DNA of 64,000 bases from Azotobacter salinestris (GTDB lineage: Bacteria > Pseudomonadota > Gammaproteobacteria > Pseudomonadales > Pseudomonadaceae). Positions 41,876 to 51,604 of the stretch are shown piece after piece. A model generated the notes under the pieces. It was given only the letters and a program-made list of their open reading frames with translations. It had not been told where the DNA came from and did not search any database. The stretch covers positions 4,851,194 through 4,915,193 of the forward strand of contig NZ_CP045302.1 in NCBI RefSeq assembly GCF_009363155.1, written 5' to 3'. How positions within the stretch are numbered: position 1 is the stretch's first letter; every line of letters begins with the position of its first letter. The translations under genes were made by a program, and so were the position numbers.

Positions 41876-42292
41876 TCACGCTCTGGGCTGCGAGAACTCG
41901 CCTGCCGCCCAGAGCTGTTCAAACTCTTTTCGGAATCGTGCTTCTCGAGCCGTGTAGACATCAACGCGAGCTTGAGATTCAGGGAGTTCGCAGGCCTGGG
42001 CGGGGGTGTAGAAGCGCTCCCATGCTTCATTCTTCTGCCGCTCTTGCTCGGCACGTTGGCGCATCGCCTCCTTTTGCTGAGCGACTCGCTCACGTTCAAG
42101 CTGGATCTCTTGAGCTGACAAAGAGGAGTTGATCGCGACCTTATCGCTCTCGACGATTGCATCGAGGAAGTGTTCCCAACCAGCCTCGAATTTAGCTGAT
42201 AGGAGTTGGATGATCGCTTCCCCTGCCATCTGGGTGGCCAACGAGCTGATGATCTTCTGGATTCGAGTGCCCTCTGTACCGTGCCAACTCAT
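41876..42292 (-). CDS. DUF1654-like protein, copy 3, with coiled-coil extension
   Basis: 138 aa. The N-terminal ~50 residues (TRIQKIISSLATQMAGEAII, GWEHFLDAIVESDKV) align with the other two DUF1654 genes; then a Glu/Gln/Arg coiled coil (LERERVAQQKEAMRQRAEQE) and a new C-terminus. The usual SSYE start is missing; a TTG at 42322 is another possible start. The IS4 element lies 121 nt upstream. Confidence 0.6.
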   Translation of the reverse strand: MSWHGTEGTRIQKIISSLATQMAGEAIIQLLSAKFEAGWEHFLDAIVESDKVAINSSLSAQEIQLERERVAQQKEAMRQRAEQERQKNEAWERFYTPAQACELPESQARVDVYTAREARFRKEFEQLWAAGEFSQPRA

Positions 42293-42412
42293 CTTCCAGC
42301 GCCCCAATAAAGCCTGCCCCAACAGCTTCTAGCATATCAGCAAAATCAAGTTGCACGCCGACGGCGCCACTGTAAACGACCGGCTCGACCGTCAACAGAT
42401 GGGGTTTATGGA

Positions 42413-43938
42413 CTTTCAATTACCCATATCTGCGACCGGTCCATATGAGCTTGTGACAAGAGGCCGCCACATGATTCATTGGAGGCACCGAAACGCATAG
42501 CCGAGGTGTCCCATGGACCGCTCTGTTTTGGCTGACGCCTCCTGGATTGAACAGGAACTCGCCGGCTCGACGTTCCGGGACGAACGCCTTGGCCGGCGGC
42601 TGCGCAAGCTGCTGCTGCAAATGGCGAATGCCGTGGGAGAACCCATCCCGCTGGCCTGCCAGGACTGGGCGAATACCAAGGCGGCCTACCGCTTCCTTTC
42701 CAACACGGCAGTAGACGAGGCGCGGATTCTGGCCGGGCATTTCCAGTCGACGCGTATTCGCGCTGCTGCCGTCGACGGTCCCCTGCTGGTCCTTCAGGAT
42801 ACGACCGAGTTTTCGTACAAGCGGGCGCACCCCGAGCAGATCGGCACGCTTACCACCATCCCCGGCCGGAAAACCGATGGCCGCAGGCCCATGCATACGC
42901 TCTGTGGCCTGCTGATGCATTCCAGCCTGGTCGTCACGCCGGAGGGGCTCCCCCTGGGACTGGCCGCAATCCGCTTCTGGACACGCTCGAAGTTCAGGGG
43001 AGTGACGGCTCTCAAGCGCCGGATCAATCCGACCCGCGTGCCGATCGAGCACAAGGAGAGCGTCCGCTGGCTGGAAAACCTGCGCGATGCTACCGCGCTG
43101 CTCGGCGATCCGGCACGGCTGGTCCATGTCGGGGACCGGGAAAACGATATCTATGAGTTCTTCTGTGCGGCACGCTCTGCCGGTACCCATTTCCTTGTCA
43201 GGACCTGTGTCGACCGCCTGGCCGGCAGCGGCAAACAGACGATTGCCGACCAGATGAGCGAGGTTGCCGTCCAGGGACTTCATGACGTCCTGGTCGAAGA
43301 GGGCAGGAAAACCACCCGAGCCATCGTCGAGCTTCGTTATCGTCGTATCCACGTGCTACCGCCGATCGGCAAGCAGAAACGTTATTCGGCCATCGACCTG
43401 ACCGTGATCCAGGCGCGGGAGCGTGGGGAGCCGAGCGGCAGGCCGGCCATCGACTGGCAACTCATCACCGACTTGCCGGTCACCTCGCCGCAGGAGGCGA
43501 TCGAGAAGCTTGACTGGTATGCCCTGCGCTGGAAGATCGAGTCGTTCCACAAGATCCTGAAATCCGGCTGCCGTGCGGAGGAAGCCAGGCTCAGGACGGC
43601 CGAGCGTCTGGTCAATCTCATAGCCTTGTTCTGCATCATTGCCTGGCGTCTGTTCTGGATGACCATGCTCAACCGCACCGAGCCCGAGGCCTCTCCCCGC
43701 ATTGCCTTGACCCGGGACGAAATTGGCCTGCTTGACCGGATGATCGACGCCACCGGCCAACCTCCTCCATCGAGGACACTTTCCGACTACCTGATTCACA
43801 TTGCGAGGCTTGGCGGCTATCTCGCCCGTGCCTCGGATCCGCCACCCGGCAATGTCGTTCTCTGGCGAGGCTGGTGCCGTCTCATGGACATCAAGCTGGG
43901 AGCACTACTCGTCGCTTCCCGCTATGGGTAATTGAAAG
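42413..43938 (+). mobile_element. IS4-family insertion sequence (1526 bp)
   Basis: Perfect 16-bp terminal inverted repeats CTTTCAATTACCCATA (42413-42428 and 43923-43938). Flanked by 9-bp direct repeats GTTTATGGA (42404-42412 and 43939-43947). One transposase gene fills it. It is complete and may be active. Confidence 0.92.
42513..43931 (+). CDS. IS4-family (Tn5/IS50-like) transposase
   Basis: 472 aa DDE transposase. First Asp in VLQDTTEFSY, second in VGDRENDIYEF, Glu in the YREK-type signature YALRWKIESFHKILK. N-terminal GSTFRDERLGRRL and ACQDWANTKAAYRFL match the Tn5 transposase DNA-binding domain. The stop lies inside the right inverted repeat. Confidence 0.92.
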   Translation: MDRSVLADASWIEQELAGSTFRDERLGRRLRKLLLQMANAVGEPIPLACQDWANTKAAYRFLSNTAVDEARILAGHFQSTRIRAAAVDGPLLVLQDTTEFSYKRAHPEQIGTLTTIPGRKTDGRRPMHTLCGLLMHSSLVVTPEGLPLGLAAIRFWTRSKFRGVTALKRRINPTRVPIEHKESVRWLENLRDATALLGDPARLVHVGDRENDIYEFFCAARSAGTHFLVRTCVDRLAGSGKQTIADQMSEVAVQGLHDVLVEEGRKTTRAIVELRYRRIHVLPPIGKQKRYSAIDLTVIQARERGEPSGRPAIDWQLITDLPVTSPQEAIEKLDWYALRWKIESFHKILKSGCRAEEARLRTAERLVNLIALFCIIAWRLFWMTMLNRTEPEASPRIALTRDEIGLLDRMIDATGQPPPSRTLSDYLIHIARLGGYLARASDPPPGNVVLWRGWCRLMDIKLGALLVASRYG

Positions 43939-43940
43939 GT

Positions 43941-44072
43941 TTATGGATCGCTTACGATCTTCCAGGCAATCTCCTTGGCCTCGCGGAAGGTGCGGGGCGC
44001 TTCGGAAGGCTGGAGGGCCAGGGCGAGTGGGGAGGCGAGGGCGAGCAGCAGGACTGCGAGCGTGGAGCGCAT
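43941..44072 (-). pseudogene. Remnant of a secreted endonuclease I-like gene
   Basis: 43 codons: signal peptide RSTLAVLLLALASPLALA, then PRTFREAKEIAWKIVSDP and a stop within the IS target duplication. The mature start resembles EndA-type nucleases (AKxxAWKIY, then YCGC), the rest of which is missing. The stop belongs to the target site itself, so the gene was already broken before the IS landed. Confidence 0.5.
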
Positions 44073-44148
44073 TGGGCTTCCTTGCGTAGATAGTAGTTAT
44101 GGTGGGTGGATTGCATCTGGATCTTGCTCGGCGGGCAGACGGCGCTGG

Positions 44149-44811
44149 CTAAAACCGTTGTTTCGCTTCCTTCACGACCCCAATCAGGCGGCAATTCCCG
44201 TCGATGGGGATCATCCGATAGGCTGGGTTCAGAGGCTTCAGGTAGAGCTGCCCGGCATCGGAAACCAACTTCTTGAAAGTTGCTCGGTCTTCGGTATCGA
44301 GCTTGGCCACAACAAGATCGCCAGGCTGCGGGATAAGGCCAGTATCCACCAAGATGAAATGTCCTTCGGGAATGCTGGGTGGCACTGGTGAGGTCATTGA
44401 ATCGCCAGTAACCTCCAGCCAAAAGGCTGGGCCCCTGGCCTGGTAATCGGTCAGTTCAAAGCGGTCCTCGGCCCCTGGCTCATATGGCTGGACAGCCTCA
44501 GTCCATGCTCCGGCCTGCACTTCGCTGACAACCGGATAGCGATAGAGCCTGTCCGGCTGAGCTGCTGGAGAGACGTTGTCAATACCGACCAGATCACTCA
44601 ATGGCTGTGCTCCTTCGCCGCGCCACAGCCATTCCGGAGTGACGCCAAGGGCCTTGGCTATTTTTTCCACGTTTGCCTGTCGGGGGCTCTTGGAGTCTCC
44701 GGTGATGATGCGGTGAATCGTCGGCTGATTCACGCCTGATCGCCTTCCAAGCTCACCCTCAGAAATCCCCAGGCGCAGCATCTCTGCGGCGATTCGCTCA
44801 CCGATCTTCAT
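44149..44811 (-). CDS. cI: Phage repressor, XRE plus S24 LexA-like protease domain
   Basis: 220 aa. N-terminal helix-turn-helix LGRRSGVNQPTIHRIITGDS; Ala-Gly cleavage site in SEVQAGAW; catalytic Ser in LEVTGDSMTSP and Lys in VVAKLDTEDRATFKKL. So it should self-cleave on RecA activation and hold lysogeny otherwise. AGGAG six bases before the ATG at 44811. Operators of one sequence type flank it (44821-44896) and lie at pL (38796-38836). Confidence 0.93.
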   Translation of the reverse strand: MKIGERIAAEMLRLGISEGELGRRSGVNQPTIHRIITGDSKSPRQANVEKIAKALGVTPEWLWRGEGAQPLSDLVGIDNVSPAAQPDRLYRYPVVSEVQAGAWTEAVQPYEPGAEDRFELTDYQARGPAFWLEVTGDSMTSPVPPSIPEGHFILVDTGLIPQPGDLVVAKLDTEDRATFKKLVSDAGQLYLKPLNPAYRMIPIDGNCRLIGVVKEAKQRF

Positions 44812-44820
44812 CGGAACTCC

Positions 44821-44896
44821 TATTCGTATACGTATTGAAAGTCTATTGCGGGTGTCAATGCGTGTGCGTATGATCATTTCAATACGCAAACGCATT
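44821..44896. promoter_or_regulatory. oR region: three repressor operators, pR and leftward repressor promoter
   Basis: Operators: TATTCG-TATA-CGTATT (44821-44836), AATGCG-TGTG-CGTATG (44857-44872), AATACG-CAAA-CGCATT (44881-44896). pR: TTGCGG (44846-44851), 17 bp, TATGAT (44869-44874), overlapped by the middle operator. On the minus strand a perfect TTGACA -35 lies at 44859-44854 for the repressor gene, with a weak -10. Confidence 0.8.
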
Positions 44897-44907
44897 GGAG
44901 AGCGCCT

Positions 44908-45096
44908 ATGTCCATCCAGCAGATGCTGGCCAACCTGATCGAGTGGGGTTACTCCCAAAAGTCCATCGCCGAAAAGGTGGGTACCAGTCAGCCGAACATC
45001 CATCGGGCCCTGAAAGGCTCGAAGGTTTCCTACACCATCGGAAAAGCCATCGAGAATCTGCATCGAGTGGCTCTCGAAGCTCAGTCGGCAGCCTAA
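44908..45096 (+). CDS. cro: Cro-like repressor
   Basis: 62 aa single helix-turn-helix: MLANLIEWGYSQKSIAEKVG, TSQPNIHRALKGSKVSY. First gene of the rightward operon, divergent from the S24 repressor, so Cro by position. GGAGAG upstream of the ATG. Confidence 0.85.
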   Translation: MSIQQMLANLIEWGYSQKSIAEKVGTSQPNIHRALKGSKVSYTIGKAIENLHRVALEAQSAA

Positions 45097-45098
45097 TC

Positions 45099-45407
45099 AT
45101 GGCCACGACCCAATTGAGCCAGGAGCAGGCCGCAAGGGCTCGCAAGAACTTCATCATCCTCATGCAGAGGCTTGCGTCGGTCGGCAACGCACCAGTCGCG
45201 CTTGCGGTCGGCTGCGACGAGGCGACGATCAGCAGGATGAAGCCGGAGAAGTTCCAGCAGTTCGCCGAGATCTTGGCGGTGCTGGATCTGAAGGTCGTGC
45301 CCAGTGAGATGCGCTGCTTCAACGAGCGGGACATCGAGATGTTCATCCACGGATCGAAGCGCTGGATGGAGCACATCCAGGGCGTCGATCAGCTTGAGGC
45401 GGACTGA
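45099..45407 (+). CDS. cII: CII-like transcriptional activator
   Basis: 102 aa: LMQRLASVGNAPVALAVGCD and EATISRMKPEKFQQFAEILA followed by LKVVP match phage CII. It should promote repressor and integrase transcription early after infection. Two bases after cro. Confidence 0.8.
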   Translation: MATTQLSQEQAARARKNFIILMQRLASVGNAPVALAVGCDEATISRMKPEKFQQFAEILAVLDLKVVPSEMRCFNERDIEMFIHGSKRWMEHIQGVDQLEAD

Positions 45408-45635
45408 TGGCCACCGAGGTGATCAGCCCTGTCCTCGGTCGGGTGCTTGCGTGCTTTGCCGCGCCAATCCCTGTCCCGGCCGGTAGCCAGGAATTCCATC
45501 AGGCAATAGCCATGCGAGCTGCCCAGCTCGTGCACCAGCGCCTTAGCGATGAAGCCCGGAAGAGGATGAAGCAGGAGTGCATCGCGCACCTGCGAGCGTC
45601 GCTGCTCAACAACGAACCGCATTTTGGAGGCAGCA

Positions 45636-45649
<14 letters not shown>
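45407..45649 (+). CDS. 80-aa phage protein between CII and the replication initiator
   Basis: Helical C-terminal half (AQLVHQRLSDEARKRMKQE). ATG overlaps the cII stop by one base; its end overlaps the next gene. Function unknown. Confidence 0.6.
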
Positions 45650-46632
<983 letters not shown>

Positions 46633-46640
<8 letters not shown>

Positions 46641-48042
46641 CCCGTTCAGCCTGGAGGCCGAGCACGGCGCTCTGGGTGCCATGCTGCTGCGCAACGAGCT
46701 CATCGACGTGCTGTCCGCCGAGCTCACGGCGGAGGATTTCTATTGGCCCGAGAACGGCGATCTTTACCGTGGCATCCTGGCGCTGCACGGTGAGGGGAAA
46801 CCGGTCGACGCCGTCACCCTGGGGGATTACCTGGGCACGGTCGTGACCGAGAACGGTCCAGAGTCGGCCCTGTACCTGGCGGGCCTGATCGCCAAGAACG
46901 TTCCATCGGCGGCCAACGGTATGACCTACGCCGAGACAGTGCGGCAGCGGGCGGTGGACCGTTCGCTGATCTCCGCCGGTGACCGCCTGCGCGAACTGGC
47001 CTACAGCGACGCCAGCCAGGCCGACAAGGTCGGTGCCGCCCAGGCCATGGTCATGGGGCTGGATTCCAAGACCTCAGCCCATGAGGTCCGTCATGCTGCC
47101 GACGTGCTGATCGACCACCTTGACGAGCTGCAACGCCGGTCCGATCTGGGCGGAAAACTCGACGGCCTGTCCACTGGCATCGGCGACCTGGACGACAGGC
47201 TCATGGGCCTGAAGCCGGGCGACATGGTCGTGATCGCCGGGCGCCCAGCGATGGGCAAGACCGCGCTGGCGATCAACATCGCCGAGCATGCCGCGTGCTG
47301 CGCCGGGCTGCCGGCGCTGGTGGTGTCGCTGGAGATGACCAACGGCGGCCTGATGGACCGCATCCTGGCGTCTCTGGGGCGCATCCCGCTGACCGCGATC
47401 AAGAACGGCTCCGCTCCTGCCGACTTCGGTACCGAGCTGGCGGCTGCCGCGTCGAAGGTCAAGTGCTCGAAGTTGTTCATGGCCGACCGCCCTGGGCTGA
47501 CTGCGGCCAGGCTGCGCGCCCTGGCCCGACGGCACAAGCGCCGCCATGGGCTCAGCCTGCTGGTGGTGGACTACCTGCAACTGCTCGAAGGCTCCGGCAA
47601 GGGCAGCCGGGTCGAGGATGTCAGTGACATGTCGCGTCAGTGCAAGCTGCTCGCCATGGAGCTGGGCATTCCGGTCATCGTGCTGTCCCAGCTCAACCGC
47701 TCGCTGGAGCAGCGCCCGAACAAGCGCCCGATGATGTCCGACCTGCGCGAGTCAGGGGCTATCGAACAGGACGCCGACGTGATCATGTTCGTGTACCGCG
47801 ACGAGGTGTATCACCCGGACACCCAGTACAGGGGGATCGCCGAGATCATCATCGGCAAGCACCGCAATGGCGAACCCAGCACGGTCAGGTGCGCGTTCCT
47901 GGGCAAGTATTCGCGCTTCGAGCAACTGGCACCTGGCGCTCTTGATGAGCTCGACTTCGACGAGCAGAGGCCCGCTCAGACCAAAGTCACCAGCATGGCT
48001 GATCGGTACCGGAACATGAGGGGAGGGAAGGCCAATGGCTGA
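46633..48042 (+). CDS. Phage replicative DNA helicase (DnaB family)
   Basis: 469 aa. N-terminal domain SLEAEHGALGAMLL; RecA fold with P-loop IAGRPAMGKTALAIN, Walker B LLVVDYLQLLEG, DLRESGAIEQDADVIMFVYR and the arginine-rich end. Replaces lambda P by bringing its own helicase. Confidence 0.93.
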
Positions 48043-48484
48043 CTTCGCCCCCGTCGTGTTCGTTGTGCCGGGCGAGCCGGTAGGGAAGGGTAGGCCTCGC
48101 ATCGGCAAGGTTGGGCAGCATGCCCGCATGTTCACGCCGCAGAAGACGGCCAACTACGAGGGGCTGGTGGCAATGGCTGCCCAAGAGGCGCTGGCTGGCC
48201 GGCCGCTCATCGTCGGGCCGGTGCTGATGGAACTCCGCATGTTCCACCCGGTTCCGCGCTCCTGGTCCAAGAAGCGCCAGGCGATGGCGCTGGCCGGCGA
48301 GGTAATGCCCACCGTCAAGTGTGATGCCGACAACTGCCTGAAGGCAGTCTGCGACGCGCTGAACGGCGTTGTCTGGCGGGACGACACCCAAGTGGTGAAT
48401 GTGTTCTTGGCCAAGCGCTACGCCGAGAACCCGAGGGTCGAGGTCAAGGTTGTCCCGCTGCAAGCGGAAGGAGCGCAGAGGTGA
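48035..48484 (+). CDS. RusA-type Holliday junction resolvase
   Basis: 149 aa: VPGEPVGKGRPRIG at the start, and the metal-binding Asp cluster KCDADNCLKAVCDALNGVVW followed by DDTQVV. Processes branched recombination or replication intermediates before packaging. Overlaps the helicase gene by eight bases. Confidence 0.9.
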   Translation: MADFAPVVFVVPGEPVGKGRPRIGKVGQHARMFTPQKTANYEGLVAMAAQEALAGRPLIVGPVLMELRMFHPVPRSWSKKRQAMALAGEVMPTVKCDADNCLKAVCDALNGVVWRDDTQVVNVFLAKRYAENPRVEVKVVPLQAEGAQR

Positions 48485-48536
48485 TGGCCCGTGAAGTGCG
48501 GATGCGTTTTCAAAATTCGAAGTGGGGGAAAGCAGC

Positions 48537-49100
48537 GTGACCATCTACCGTGACGTATTGAGTGCCGTTGTTCGCTGCCTGGCAGCCGAATGCATCGACA
48601 ACACGGCCAAGCAGGCCTGGCAGACGCTGTACCAGGCTGGCGATCTGACAGCGGCGGGTGGGAGGGTGCTGAGCGCCCGGGAAATGCTGGACATGGATTG
48701 CCTGGTGCACGCGCGCCTGCACAGCCAGCTGCCGCCACGGCTATGGGATGCACTGGTGGCCAAGTACAGCACCCACAAGGGGCGCAAGGTGGATGCCATC
48801 GGCTACCTGGTGCTGCTGGTGGAGTCGCCGGCTCCTCAGCTGTTCCGCTACAAGGCGGTCACGGCTTGGGCAATTCCGCCGCTGAAGGGGAAGGAGGGCA
48901 AGCGCTCGACCGACATGCTCGTGCTGCCGGCCAGCTTTTACGATATGAGCACCTGGGATCCGGAGGCGCGGCCGGAGCGCACTCGCCGGCGTTGGCGGGC
49001 GGATATCTGCAAGAGCCTGGAGGCCATGGTAAACGAGGCGTTGGTCGAGGCGCAGGAGATCCTTCAGGCCGAGGGCGTGCTGGTCGAGCAGGCTGCTTGA
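48537..49100 (+). CDS. Phage protein, possible late regulator (Q position)
   Basis: 187 aa from a GTG. Contains VAKYSTHKGRKVDAIGYLVL and a helical C-terminus (ADICKSLEAMVNEALVEAQE). It follows rusA at the end of the early right operon, where Q-type antiterminators lie, but I see no family signature. Confidence 0.5.
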   Translation: MTIYRDVLSAVVRCLAAECIDNTAKQAWQTLYQAGDLTAAGGRVLSAREMLDMDCLVHARLHSQLPPRLWDALVAKYSTHKGRKVDAIGYLVLLVESPAPQLFRYKAVTAWAIPPLKGKEGKRSTDMLVLPASFYDMSTWDPEARPERTRRRWRADICKSLEAMVNEALVEAQEILQAEGVLVEQAA

Positions 49101-49237
49101 CTAGGCTTGTAACAGTCGAGTTGGGGCGTATCCGTCGGTCTGGTTTACGGGCGGAGGCTGGAGGCTATTCGATAGGACGTACTCACTGCTGTACGGATCA
49201 TTGAAGGCCGAGCAGTGAGGGGGATGCGGGAGAAGTA

Positions 49238-49354
49238 ATGGTTGTGTCCGGTGATGGAGGCTGGCAACAACCCAAGGCCAGATCGATTCTTTGTGTCTTG
49301 ATTTTTGTCATCTTATTTCCGCTTTGCGATGGGATAATGCCAATTTGGCATTAA
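49238..49354 (+). CDS. 38-aa single-pass membrane protein
   Basis: GGGAG before the ATG. One hydrophobic segment (SILCVLIFVILFPLCDGIM). Ends 19 nt before the nuclease-like gene. Unknown; the last codons form a perfect 17-bp palindrome (49336-49352). Confidence 0.4.
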   Translation: MVVSGDGGWQQPKARSILCVLIFVILFPLCDGIMPIWH

Positions 49355-49373
49355 CGTCCCAATAGGAAATTTC

Positions 49374-49931
49374 ATGCGCTTTAAGTTGTTCGCATCTTCA
49401 TTGCTATCTGGCGTAACTACGTTTGCCTCCGCTCATCCAACTTTCTGCACAGTAGTCGGCATTGGGGATGGAGCTAACTTTAGCTGCCTGACTGACGCCA
49501 AGCAGCCGGTCAATGTAACGTTGGCCAAGATGAAAACGCCCAACCTTCAGGAGCCCTACGGCATCATCTCTAAACAGGTGTTGAGAGATTTGGTGCTTGG
49601 GAAACGGGTTATGGTTGAAGTGCAAACAACCGACCAATATGGCCGCTTAGTAGGGCGCGTTTATGTCGACAACATTGATGTAAGTGCCAAGATGGTTAAC
49701 ATGGGGGCGGCTTGGGTTTATCGGCTGCATAACATTGACAAGAGCCTGCTCGCGCTCGAGGCACAGGCACGTACGGCCAGGCGTGGCTTGTGGGCTTTGC
49801 CTGAATCCAAGCGATTTCCTCCGTGTGATTGGGGAAGCGCCGCCCAAGTTCTGCGTCGAGAAAAGGATGATGGATCCCCTGTACGTGCGCCCGGCCTGCT
49901 TATGTCTTTGGGGAGCAGAACTTTCCTATAG
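49374..49931 (+). CDS. Secreted staphylococcal-nuclease-like protein lacking catalytic residues
   Basis: 185 aa with signal peptide (KLFASSLLSGVTTFASA). SNase fold pieces: VVGIGDGANFSCL, VNVTLAKMKTPN, DQYGRLVGRVYV, MGAAWVYRLH. In active enzymes the first reads DGDT and the second VRLxxIDAPE; here Asp, Arg, Asp and Glu are Asn, Thr, Lys and Asn. Only the third-block Arg remains. So it is probably a non-catalytic binding protein. AGGA upstream of the ATG. Confidence 0.75.
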   Translation: MRFKLFASSLLSGVTTFASAHPTFCTVVGIGDGANFSCLTDAKQPVNVTLAKMKTPNLQEPYGIISKQVLRDLVLGKRVMVEVQTTDQYGRLVGRVYVDNIDVSAKMVNMGAAWVYRLHNIDKSLLALEAQARTARRGLWALPESKRFPPCDWGSAAQVLRREKDDGSPVRAPGLLMSLGSRTFL

Positions 49932-49974
49932 TTGCTTGATGCGCAAGCTGTTGTGCCGCTGAGGATGAGTTACG

Positions 49975-50003
49975 AAGCCCCGTCTTGAGCGGGGCTTTCT
50001 GTT
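49975..50003. terminator. Rho-independent terminator
   Basis: AAGCCCCG (49975-49982), 7-nt loop, CGGGGCTT (49990-49997), then TCTGTTTC. Ends the rightward transcript. Confidence 0.75.
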
Positions 50004-50079
50004 TCTGTGGTAAGACTAACTAAAGTGTCTGGGCCGCTGCTTCTAAACTAGCCTCTAATATGCCTTGTGTGGCCTAAGG

Positions 50080-50634
50080 CTAAGTCATTCTTCGCGCAAC
50101 CTGCTTGAGGTGGCTTGTGTTTTTCTTCTGGTTATTAGCTTGCTCCTGGCGCTTTCTCCGAGCCTGAGTGCGCTTTTCTGATTGGGGGCGTGCGGGAATC
50201 ATCCTGCGGAATCCGTTCCCAATACGAGCAGACTCGCAGAGTAAGGTATCGACAAAGTCCCTTTGCCAAAGCCACCAAACTTCAAACGTCAACACTGGGA
50301 GCATGTAGAAAAAGAAGAGAACTACTTGCACGACAAAGGGGCGCCCTTGGGTGGTAAGTAGCAATAGCCCTAGAGATGTGGCCACACTAATTGAAAAGGC
50401 AGTGAACAAAGCCCCCTCTTTAGTAATTTGTCGTTGTATGGCAAGGGGATCTGTTCGCAGCTTTTTTGCTTTCCATAGTTCTTTCGCTCGTAGCCTGCGC
50501 AGCAGGCCAAGCATTGAAAGAAGGGTAGAAATCCCGACCTTCTTTAAGCCCCAATAAATCGCTGTGATCAATATGGGAGCGATAAGGTCTTTTAGCGTGG
50601 GGATATAGTCTGCGAGAGGGATTGATTCGGACAT
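50080..50634 (-). CDS. Membrane protein of 184 aa
   Basis: Three or four hydrophobic spans (IAPILITAIYWGL, FTAFSISVATSLGLLLL, VVLFFFYMLPVLTFEVWWLW) and a basic cytoplasmic tail (EKRTQARRKRQEQANNQKK). Lower GC than its neighbours, suggesting separate acquisition. Not recognised. Confidence 0.6.
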   Translation of the reverse strand: MSESIPLADYIPTLKDLIAPILITAIYWGLKKVGISTLLSMLGLLRRLRAKELWKAKKLRTDPLAIQRQITKEGALFTAFSISVATSLGLLLLTTQGRPFVVQVVLFFFYMLPVLTFEVWWLWQRDFVDTLLCESARIGNGFRRMIPARPQSEKRTQARRKRQEQANNQKKNTSHLKQVARRMT

Positions 50635-50741
50635 GAGCAGGCCTTGGAGGTGGGGTAGGGTTTATTCATGGCCTCATACACTCGTACAGGGCGAGGTTGG
50701 ATGAGTGGGGCGGAGTAATAGGATCTCCGCCCTTTGCCAAA

Positions 50742-51218
50742 TCAGGGCTTAGAATTGCTCAAAGAACTGCCAATTATCCATTCAGGAGCTACGCCTTCCG
50801 GAGAGATCCGGACCCAGCCTGAGCTGATCTCGTAAGCGTGCACGCTGTCGCCCTTCTTGAGCTGCTTCAGCACCTTGCCGGCAGTCGATTCCTCGCTGCG
50901 GACATTCAGCGTCGGGACCGAAACGTAGTAGTTATTGTCGGCTGCCAGAGCAAGGCCGGCGGCTCCAACAGCTGCCGTGCCGGCTGCTGCAGCTGCTGCT
51001 GTACGAGCAGTTGACGAGCCAATATGGCACGTCTTATCTGCCGCTATGTATGAGTCTCCACACGGCTTTCCCTTTGGTGTGTAGCTGGGCGTATAGCTCT
51101 TATATGAAGAGGATGAATAGGAGCGGTAAGACTTGCTGCTGCCTCCACGTCTCCTGGCATCTGCGTCTGTGGCGAGAGCGGCTGCGGCAATGAACATCAT
51201 GACTACAGGGATACGCAC
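50742..51218 (-). CDS. Exported SH3-domain protein
   Basis: 158 aa from GTG at 51218 (AAGGAG six bases upstream). Signal peptide RIPVVMMFIAAAALATDADA, a Ser/Tyr-rich low-complexity region, an Ala-rich helix, then a C-terminal bacterial SH3 domain (VSVPTLNVRSEESTAGKVLK, GDSVHAYEISSGWVRI). Envelope or wall binding inferred. Confidence 0.7.
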   Translation of the reverse strand: MRIPVVMMFIAAAALATDADARRRGGSSKSYRSYSSSSYKSYTPSYTPKGKPCGDSYIAADKTCHIGSSTARTAAAAAAGTAAVGAAGLALAADNNYYVSVPTLNVRSEESTAGKVLKQLKKGDSVHAYEISSGWVRISPEGVAPEWIIGSSLSNSKP

Positions 51219-51328
51219 GTTGTCTCCTTGATTGAAGGGTGCCGGTCTGATGCCGGCTCCTTCCATGGGGGCTGGTGAACAGGGGGATTTATGTCGAAAT
51301 GCTACTGCTTTGGAAGGGACGGCGGTAG

Positions 51329-51480
51329 TGGGGTTCTGTACAGGAGGCCGAGGCGCTGAAGGCGATGCGGGAGCTTGATATCCTGGCCGCCAATGAGCTG
51401 CTTCAGATCGTCCAAGCAAAGCCCAGTTCGCTGACTACCTCTGGAGCACGAATAAAGTCTCATCCTTACAAATCGAGCGA
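51329..51480 (+). pseudogene. C-terminal fragment of a phage gene
   Basis: Open frame reading EAEALKAMRELDILAANELL and QIVQAKPSS with no start and no ribosome site. Looks like the 3' end of a gene cut off when the accessory segment entered. The rest of 51219-51604 shows nothing. Confidence 0.35.
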
Positions 51481-51604
51481 GGGGACGTGCGCACTGACGA
51501 GGTGCCGCCGCGTCCCCAAGCGACCCGCTGCAACAGGCAGAAACCGGCCAAGAGCGGTCAGTTGGAGCTATAGACCGGATGACCGGTTTGTGCTTCGTCC
51601 ACCT

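Noticed and set aside
42192-42419. 75-codon frame at the left edge of the IS4 element
   Set aside because: Starts with TTG inside the IS inverted repeat, so it cannot be an ancestral gene start; overlaps DUF1654 copy 3 in another frame.
42420-43352. 310-codon minus-strand frame inside the IS4 element
   Set aside because: Antisense to the transposase, no ribosome site, no recognisable product.
49336-49352. 17-bp palindrome AATGCCAATTTGGCATT as an operator
   Set aside because: It coincides with the last codons of a plausible 38-aa gene and with no well-placed -35/-10 pair; left as an observation only.
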